Of a stretch of 64,000 bases of DNA, positions 58,856 to 64,000 are shown piece by piece. The stretch is from Streptomyces liliiviolaceus. GTDB taxonomy: Bacteria > Actinomycetota > Actinomycetes > Streptomycetales > Streptomycetaceae. The translations under genes were made by a program, and so were the position numbers. How positions within the stretch are numbered: the first letter of the stretch is position 1; every line of letters starts with the position of its first letter. Where the stretch lies: contig NZ_JAGPYQ010000001.1 in assembly GCF_018070025.1 (NCBI RefSeq), positions 7,378,001 to 7,442,000 on the forward strand, read 5' to 3'. The notes beneath the pieces were generated by a model. That model was not told the origin of the DNA and searched no databases. It saw only the letters and a list, made by a program, of their open reading frames with translations.

Positions 58856-60349
58856 CTAGGGGGCTTCGACCGCCTTCTCGTCGCGGCCGAGGCGGCTGTG
58901 CGAGCGGCCGTACAGGAAGTACACGAGGAAGCCGAGGGCCATCCAGATGCCGAACCGCAGCCAGGTCTCGGCGGGCAGGTTCAGCATCAGCCACAGGGAG
59001 GCGAGGACCGAGACGATCGGCAGGATCGGGACCAGCGGGGTGCGGAAGGCGCGGGGCAGGTCCGGGCGGGTGCGGCGCAGGATGATCACGCCGACCGCGA
59101 CCACGACGAACGCGAACAGCGTCCCGATGTTCACCAGTTCGGCCAGCTCGCTCAGGCTGGTGAAGCCGGCGACGATCGCGATGATCACGCCGAGCAGGAT
59201 GGTCGGCCGGTGCGGGGTCCTGAAGCGCGGGTGGACGTGCGAGAAGAAGCGCGGCAGCAGTCCGTCGCGGCTCATCGCGAAGAAGACCCGGGTCTGGCCG
59301 AGCAGCAGGATCATGCAGACGGTCGTGAGTCCGACGGCGGCGCCGAAGCTGATGAAGCCCGCGTACCAGGGATGTCCGGTGGCCTTGAAGGCGTCGGCGA
59401 GCGGGGCGTCCACGGACAGGTCGGTGTAGTGCTGCATACCGGTCACGACGATCGACACCGCCACGTACAGCGTCGTACAGATGAGGAGTGAGCCGAGGAT
59501 GCCGCGGGGCATGTCCCGCTGGGGGTTCCTGGTCTCCTCGGCGGCCGTGGCGACGACGTCGAAGCCGATGAAGGCGAAGAAGACGACGGAGGCGGCGGTG
59601 AAGATGCCCATCACGCCGAAGTTCGAGGGTGCCCAGCCGAACATCAGCTGGACGAGCGGCGAGTCGAGGCCGCTGCCCGCCTCCACGGGCTTCGCCTTCG
59701 GGACGAACGGGTCGTAGTTGTCGCCCTTGACGAAGAAGGCACCGGCGATGATCACGACGAGGACGACGGTCACCTTGACGGCGACCACGACGGCGGTGAC
59801 CCGCGCGGAGAGCTTCGTACCGACCACGAGGATGCCGGTGAGCACCAGGACGAGGGCGGCGGCGAGGATGTCGAAGCCGAAGCCGTCGGCCCCCTCCCGG
59901 CCGCTGAGCGCCGCGGGCAGGTGCCAGCCCGCGTTGTCGAGCAGCGAGGCGATGTAGCCGGACCAGCCGACCGCGACCACCGCGGTGCCGAGCGCGAACT
60001 CCAGCACGAGGTCCCAGCCGATGATCCAGGCGGGCAGTTCACCGAGGGAGGCGTACGAGAAGGTGTACGCGGAGCCGGCCACCGGGACGGTGGACGCGAA
60101 CTCGGCGTAGCAGAGCGCGGCGAGCGCGCAGACCACCCCGGCCACGACGAAGGCCAGGGCGACGGCGGGACCGGCGTTGTTCTTGGCGACCGTGCCGGTG
60201 AGGACGAAGATGCCGGTGCCGATGATGACACCGACCCCGAAGACGGTCAGATCCAGGGCGGACAGGGATTTCTTGAGCGCGTGCTCCGGTTCCTCGGTGT
60301 CCTGGATGGACTGCTCGATCTTCTTCGTCCTGAAGAGGGTGTTGCTCAC
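58856..60349 (-). CDS. APC-family amino acid permease
   Basis: A 497-residue transporter of the cationic amino acid (CAT-like) branch with about 12 membrane helices plus a short C-terminal tail. The N-terminal signature is LTVFGVGVIIGTGIFVLTG (helix 1), and FFAFIGFDVVATAAEETRNPQRDMPRGI is the conserved helix 6/loop stretch. The GTG at 60349 (VSNTLFRTKKIEQS) follows GGGGAG at normal spacing; longer open frames upstream lie antisense to dxs. Substrate cannot be fixed. The 179-base gap to dxs shows a GGGTGT/GATCGGG repeat-rich stretch (60470-60530) only. Confidence 0.93.
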   Translation of the reverse strand: MSNTLFRTKKIEQSIQDTEEPEHALKKSLSALDLTVFGVGVIIGTGIFVLTGTVAKNNAGPAVALAFVVAGVVCALAALCYAEFASTVPVAGSAYTFSYASLGELPAWIIGWDLVLEFALGTAVVAVGWSGYIASLLDNAGWHLPAALSGREGADGFGFDILAAALVLVLTGILVVGTKLSARVTAVVVAVKVTVVLVVIIAGAFFVKGDNYDPFVPKAKPVEAGSGLDSPLVQLMFGWAPSNFGVMGIFTAASVVFFAFIGFDVVATAAEETRNPQRDMPRGILGSLLICTTLYVAVSIVVTGMQHYTDLSVDAPLADAFKATGHPWYAGFISFGAAVGLTTVCMILLLGQTRVFFAMSRDGLLPRFFSHVHPRFRTPHRPTILLGVIIAIVAGFTSLSELAELVNIGTLFAFVVVAVGVIILRRTRPDLPRAFRTPLVPILPIVSVLASLWLMLNLPAETWLRFGIWMALGFLVYFLYGRSHSRLGRDEKAVEAP

Positions 60350-60528
60350 GGGCGTACTCCCCACGCGTTGTCGTCCTCGACATGATCGAGAGGGTGCGTG
60401 GTCCGTGTGCCCCGGCACGTGGGGATTCACGCGGATGGGCCGGTTCAGCCACCGTAAAGGGTGCGGAACCGGCCCATGCGGGTGTGTCCGGGTGTGCCGA
60501 TCGGGTGGATGTGCCGATCGGGCGGGTG

Positions 60529-62463
60529 TCAGTCTCGGGCGGGCTCCGGCGTGGCGTGGGCCTGGGCCTGGGCCTGGTCGTACCGTCCGTCGAGCTTGGA
60601 GACCAGTCCGGTGACCTGCCGGGCGATGTCCGGTGCGGTCAGTCCGATCTCGGCCATGACCTCCTTGCGGGAGGCGTGGTCGAGGAAGCGCGGCGGGATG
60701 CCGAAGTCGCGCAGGGGTACGTCCACGCCGGCGTCGCGCAGGGCCTGGGCGACCGAGGAGCCGACACCGCCGACGCGGGAGTTGTCCTCGACGGTGACGA
60801 CCACGCGGTGCCGCTCGGCGAGCGGGGCCATGGCCTCGTCGACGGGTTTGACCCAGCGGGGGTCGACGACGGTGGTGGTGATGCCCTGCTGGTCCAGGAG
60901 AGCGGCGATCTCCAGGCACATGGGGGCGAGGGCGCCGACCGAGACGAGGAGCACGTCCGGGGTGTCGGTGCCGGGCTCGCGCAGGACGTCCATGCCGCCG
61001 ACGCGGCCCACGGCGGGTACGGCCGGGCCGACCGCGCCCTTGGAGAAGCGGACCACGGTCGGCGCGTCCGTGACCTGGACGGCCTCGCGCAGCTGGGCGC
61101 GGACCTGGTCGGCGTCGCGGGGCGCGGCGAGCCTGAGGCCCGGCACGACCTGGAGGATCGACATGTCCCACATGCCGTTGTGGGAGGCGCCGTCGGTGCC
61201 GGTGACGCCGGCCCGGTCGAGCACGAAGGTGACACCGCACTTGTGCAGGGCCACGTCCATCAGGACCTGGTCGAAGGCGCGGTTGAGGAAGGTCGCGTAG
61301 ACCGCGAAGACGGGGTGCAGTCCGCCGGTGGCGAGGCCCGCGGCGGAGACGGCGCCGTGCTGCTCGGCGATGCCGACGTCGTAGATGCGGTTCGGGAAGG
61401 CGTCCGCGAACTTCTTCAGGCCGACCGGCTGGAGCATGGCCGCCGTGATCGCGACGACGTCCTCGCGCTCCTTGCCGAGCGCGACCATCTCGTCGCCGAA
61501 GACGGAGGTCCAGTCGGCGCCCGAGGCCTTGACGGGCAGGCCCGTGTCGGGGTGGATGGGGCCGATGCCGTGGAAGCGGTCCGCCTCGTCGCTCAGGGCG
61601 GGCTGGTAGCCGCGGCCCTTCTCGGTGAGGCAGTGCACGATGACCGGGCCGCCGAAGCGCTTGGCGCGGGCGAGCGCGGACTCCAGGGCCTCCATGTCGT
61701 GCCCGTCGATGGGCCCGACGTACTTGAGGCCGAGGTCCTCGAACATGCCCTGCGGGGCGATGAAGTCCTTGAGGCCCTTCTTGGCGCCGTGCAGGGTCTC
61801 GTAGAGGGGCCTGCCGACGACGGGAGTGCGCTCCAGGAGGTCCTTGCCGCGGGCCAGGAAGCGCTCGTAGCCGTCGGTGGTGCGCAGGGTCGCCAGATGG
61901 TTCGCGAGGCCGCCGATGGTCGGTGCGTACGACCGCTCGTTGTCGTTGACGACGATGACGAGCGGGCGGTCCTTGGCGTCGGCGATGTTGTTCAGCGCCT
62001 CCCAGGCCATGCCGCCGGTGAGCGCCCCGTCACCGATGACGGCCACGACGTGGTGGTCGTCCTTGCGGAGCACCTCGTTGGCCTTGGCGAGGCCGTCGGC
62101 CCAGCCGAGGACCGTGGAGGCGTGGCTGTTCTCGATGACGTCGTGCTCGGACTCGGCCTGCGAGGGGTAGCCGGACAGGCCGCCCTTCATCTTGAGCTTC
62201 GAGAAGTCCTGGCGGCCCGTGAGCAGCTTGTGGACGTAGGACTGGTGTCCGGTGTCCCACAGGATCCGGTCCTTGGGGGACTCGAAGACGCGGTGCAGGG
62301 CGATGGTCAGCTCGACGACGCCGAGGTTGGGGCCGAGGTGGCCGCCGGTCTTGGACACCGCGTCGACCAGGAAGGTCCTGATCTCGTCCGCGAGCTGGTC
62401 CAGCTGCTCCAGGCTGAGCCGGTCCAGATCGCGCGGTCCCTTGATGCGGGTCAGCAGCGGCAC
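60529..62463 (-). CDS. dxs: 1-deoxy-D-xylulose-5-phosphate synthase
   Basis: A 644-residue DXS, the first enzyme of the MEP isoprenoid pathway, condensing pyruvate and glyceraldehyde-3-phosphate with thiamine diphosphate. [21 protein letters not shown] holds the conserved His, the thiamine motif is [17 protein letters not shown], and [14 protein letters not shown] and [15 protein letters not shown] lie in the later domains. The GTG at 62463 ([16 protein letters not shown]) follows AAGGAGG; the longer frame lacks support. The upstream T/C-rich leader (62510-62600) is probably its promoter. Confidence 0.97.
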   Translation of the reverse strand: MPLLTRIKGPRDLDRLSLEQLDQLADEIRTFLVDAVSKTGGHLGPNLGVVELTIALHRVFESPKDRILWDTGHQSYVHKLLTGRQDFSKLKMKGGLSGYPSQAESEHDVIENSHASTVLGWADGLAKANEVLRKDDHHVVAVIGDGALTGGMAWEALNNIADAKDRPLVIVVNDNERSYAPTIGGLANHLATLRTTDGYERFLARGKDLLERTPVVGRPLYETLHGAKKGLKDFIAPQGMFEDLGLKYVGPIDGHDMEALESALARAKRFGGPVIVHCLTEKGRGYQPALSDEADRFHGIGPIHPDTGLPVKASGADWTSVFGDEMVALGKEREDVVAITAAMLQPVGLKKFADAFPNRIYDVGIAEQHGAVSAAGLATGGLHPVFAVYATFLNRAFDQVLMDVALHKCGVTFVLDRAGVTGTDGASHNGMWDMSILQVVPGLRLAAPRDADQVRAQLREAVQVTDAPTVVRFSKGAVGPAVPAVGRVGGMDVLREPGTDTPDVLLVSVGALAPMCLEIAALLDQQGITTTVVDPRWVKPVDEAMAPLAERHRVVVTVEDNSRVGGVGSSVAQALRDAGVDVPLRDFGIPPRFLDHASRKEVMAEIGLTAPDIARQVTGLVSKLDGRYDQAQAQAHATPEPARD

Positions 62464-62613
62464 CCGTGCCTCCTTGCGTGCGGTAGAGCGATAGAGCTTC
62501 CCGGGCCTGTCGAGTCTAATGTTCCGTCTTTCGCGCCGACGCCCGGGCTGTGCGTCATACATCACGCGATCGGCCGTAAATCCTCTTCCCTACCAAACCC
62601 CCCAACGAACACA

Positions 62614-62649
62614 AAAGTGCCCGACGCCACCATCGGCGCCGAGCACTTT
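62614..62649 (-). terminator. Rho-independent-type terminator of the sugar permease gene
   Basis: Arms 62614-62628 and 62635-62649 pair over 15 bases with two mismatches around ACCATC. Read on the minus strand, the stem is followed by TTTTGTGTTCG, a rare T-tract terminator for this genome. It ends the transcript of the permease gene that stops at 62762. Confidence 0.75.
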
Positions 62650-62671
62650 CTCAGAGGGGCTACGCCCCTCA

Positions 62672-62690
62672 GGGGCGCGGGGAACTGCGC
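62672..62690 (+). repeat. Dispersed repeat copy before the permease terminator
   Basis: One direct core followed by GACCAGCC and GGACCCGCAG; the preceding AGGGGCTACGCCCCT (62655-62669) forms a small hairpin. Both lie in the 298-base gap between dxs and the permease gene. Confidence 0.8.
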
Positions 62691-62761
62691 GACCAGCCAA
62701 AACGGACCCGCAGCCCCCCACGAACAGCAAGCCCCCCGACCTGAGGGGCAACCACGAATCC

Positions 62762-64000
62762 CTACGCGCGGCCAGCGGTTTTCTGCGTCTTGCGCGTGAT
62801 CGAGTCGATGACGACCGTGGCCAGAAGCACACCACCAGTGATCATGTACTGGACCGGTGTGGCGATGCCCTCCAGGGCGAGGCCGTACTGGATCGAGGTG
62901 ATCACCATGACACCGAGCAGCGCGTTCCACGTGCGGCCGCGGCCGCCGAAGAGGCTGGTGCCACCGATGACGGCCGCCGCGATGACGTTCATCAGAAGGT
63001 CACCCGCGCCCGCGCTCTGGTTGGCCGCGGCGATCTTCGAGGCCCAGAACAGACCGCCGACGGCGGCGAAGAAGCCCGCCAGGGCGAAGACCGAGACACG
63101 GACCGCCGTGACGTTGATACCGGCACGACGGGACGCCTCGACGCTGCCGCCGAGCGCGAAGATCTTGCGGCCGTAGCCGGTGCGGCGCAGGACGAAGTCG
63201 CTCAGGACCAGGACCAGGATGAAGAGCAGCAGTGCGAGCGGCAGGCCCTTGTACTGGTTGAACATGATCGCGGCGGCGAACGCCACGACCGCGAGCAGGG
63301 CGGTGCGCAGGATCAGGTCGCCCAGCGGCCGGGACGGGATGCCCGCGGCCTCGCGGCGGCGGCTGTCCAGGAAGCTGGTGACGAAGAAGAGCACCACGGC
63401 GACGATCGCGAGGCCGTAGGCGGCCGCGACGTCCGAGAAGTAGTACGTGGTCAGCTTGCCGACCACGCCGTCACCGTCGATGTTGATGGTGCCGTTCTCG
63501 CCCAGGATCTGGAGCATGAAGCCGAGCCAGAACAGCAGGCCGGCCAGGGTGACCGCGAACGCGGGGGCGCCGATGCGGGCGAAGAAGAAGCCGTGGAGCG
63601 CGCCGATGGCCGCACCGCTCGCGAGGGCGATGAGGACGGCCAGCCACTCGTTCACCCCGTGCGTGACGCTCAGTACGGCGGTGATGGCACCCGCCACACC
63701 GCTGACCGAGCCGACCGACAGGTCGATCTCGCCGAGCAGCAGCACGAAGATGATGCCGACCGACATCATGCCGGTGGCGACCATCGCGACGGCGATGTTG
63801 TTGAGGTTCTCGGCGGAGAGGAAGGCCGAGTTCAGGCTCTGGAAGATGATGCAGATGACGATCAGGCCGATGACGACCGGGACGGAGCCCAGGTCACCGC
63901 CCTTCATCTTGCGCTTGAACTCGCCGACGTAGCCGGCCAGGCCCTGCTCGCGCACGAGCAGCCGGGGGTCGACCACGGTCACCGCGTCGGCGGCGGCCTC
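62762..64000 (-). CDS. Sugar ABC transporter permease (XylH/RbsC type), 5' end probably beyond the window
   Basis: At least 412 residues of a ribose/xylose-class permease with eight to ten membrane helices. The signatures are GIIFVLLLGEIDLSVGSVSGVAGA, FAVTLAGLLFWLGFML and NVIAAAVIGGTSLFGGRGRTWNALLGVMVI. A GTG at 63982 is possible, but the frame stays open to the right edge with no stop, so the true start may lie outside. The size and long central insertion (about residues 165-235) fit the xylose XylH subgroup; the ATPase and binding-protein genes would be expected just beyond the edge. Confidence 0.9.
   Translation of the reverse strand, partial: EAAADAVTVVDPRLLVREQGLAGYVGEFKRKMKGGDLGSVPVVIGLIVICIIFQSLNSAFLSAENLNNIAVAMVATGMMSVGIIFVLLLGEIDLSVGSVSGVAGAITAVLSVTHGVNEWLAVLIALASGAAIGALHGFFFARIGAPAFAVTLAGLLFWLGFMLQILGENGTINIDGDGVVGKLTTYYFSDVAAAYGLAIVAVVLFFVTSFLDSRRREAAGIPSRPLGDLILRTALLAVVAFAAAIMFNQYKGLPLALLLFILVLVLSDFVLRRTGYGRKIFALGGSVEASRRAGINVTAVRVSVFALAGFFAAVGGLFWASKIAAANQSAGAGDLLMNVIAAAVIGGTSLFGGRGRTWNALLGVMVITSIQYGLALEGIATPVQYMITGGVLLATVVIDSITRKTQKTAGRA

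Noticed and set aside
1..64000. tRNA, rRNA, insertion sequences, prophage and integrative-element genes
   Set aside because: No cloverleaf with CCA-type end, no transposase or integrase motif and no paired att-like repeats were recognised on reading both strands.

Overview
The window is chromosomal DNA of very high G+C with the codon bias, GTG/TTG starts and purine-rich ribosome binding sites of an actinomycete. Gene content and order point to Streptomyces: a cvn conservon, the sporulation regulator whiI between hemE/DUF3000 and rnd, fadAB, dxs, and many Tat or lipoprotein exports. From memory, and not checked here, the order resembles the core-chromosome stretch SCO6068 to SCO6011 of S. coelicolor read backwards. 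No tRNA, rRNA, CRISPR, transposase or prophage gene was seen.

Layout. 1-3895: cvnABCD signalling operon, cut by the left edge. 4162-7131: a polytopic UPF0104 protein, an RpiB-type isomerase, and a LysR regulator divergent from a DoxX protein with a clear T-N11-A operator between them. 7138-12708: a stress or envelope cluster (voltage-gated-type channel, TerB-like, LCP protein, M56 peptidase plus BlaI repressor, TerD) tied together by three copies of the operator TCTACA-N4-TGTAGA. 12856-15750: a membrane-anchored NACHT NTPase with a TTA codon. 15767-20631: msrB, murC, a small conserved protein, a RibD-like reductase and a ZapE/AFG1 ATPase. 20862-28220: a small secreted protein, a carbonic anhydrase and SulP transporter pair, a PhoX/DUF839 Tat protein, PPK2, a lipoprotein deacetylase and an aldo/keto reductase.

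28378-35396: a PTH2-domain protein, then a DUF692 (MNIO) protein flanked by two paralogous DUF4142 proteins and followed by a TIGR04222-like membrane protein and a secreted alpha/beta hydrolase. 35592-43123 carries heme genes (hemQ, hemG, hemE) interspersed with a DUF4349 lipoprotein, a CoA-disulfide-reductase-like flavoprotein and a rhomboid protease. 43319-46641: DUF3000, whiI and rnd. 46746-53480: an ABC importer lacking its own ATPase, divergent from a beta-mannosidase and LacI regulator; matched operators lie in the shared promoter. 53834-57183: fadAB for beta-oxidation. 57379-64000: a beta-propeller-like protein, a NYN/PIN-like protein, an amino-acid permease, dxs, and a sugar ABC permease cut by the right edge.

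Between genes, mostly at 3' ends, a dispersed repeat with the core GGGGCGCGGGGAACTGCGC occurs about sixteen times in both orientations, often as paired inverted copies that would fold as strong hairpins. The least explained parts are the BlaI-type regulon over Ter, LCP and channel genes, and the DUF692/DUF4142/TIGR04222 locus.
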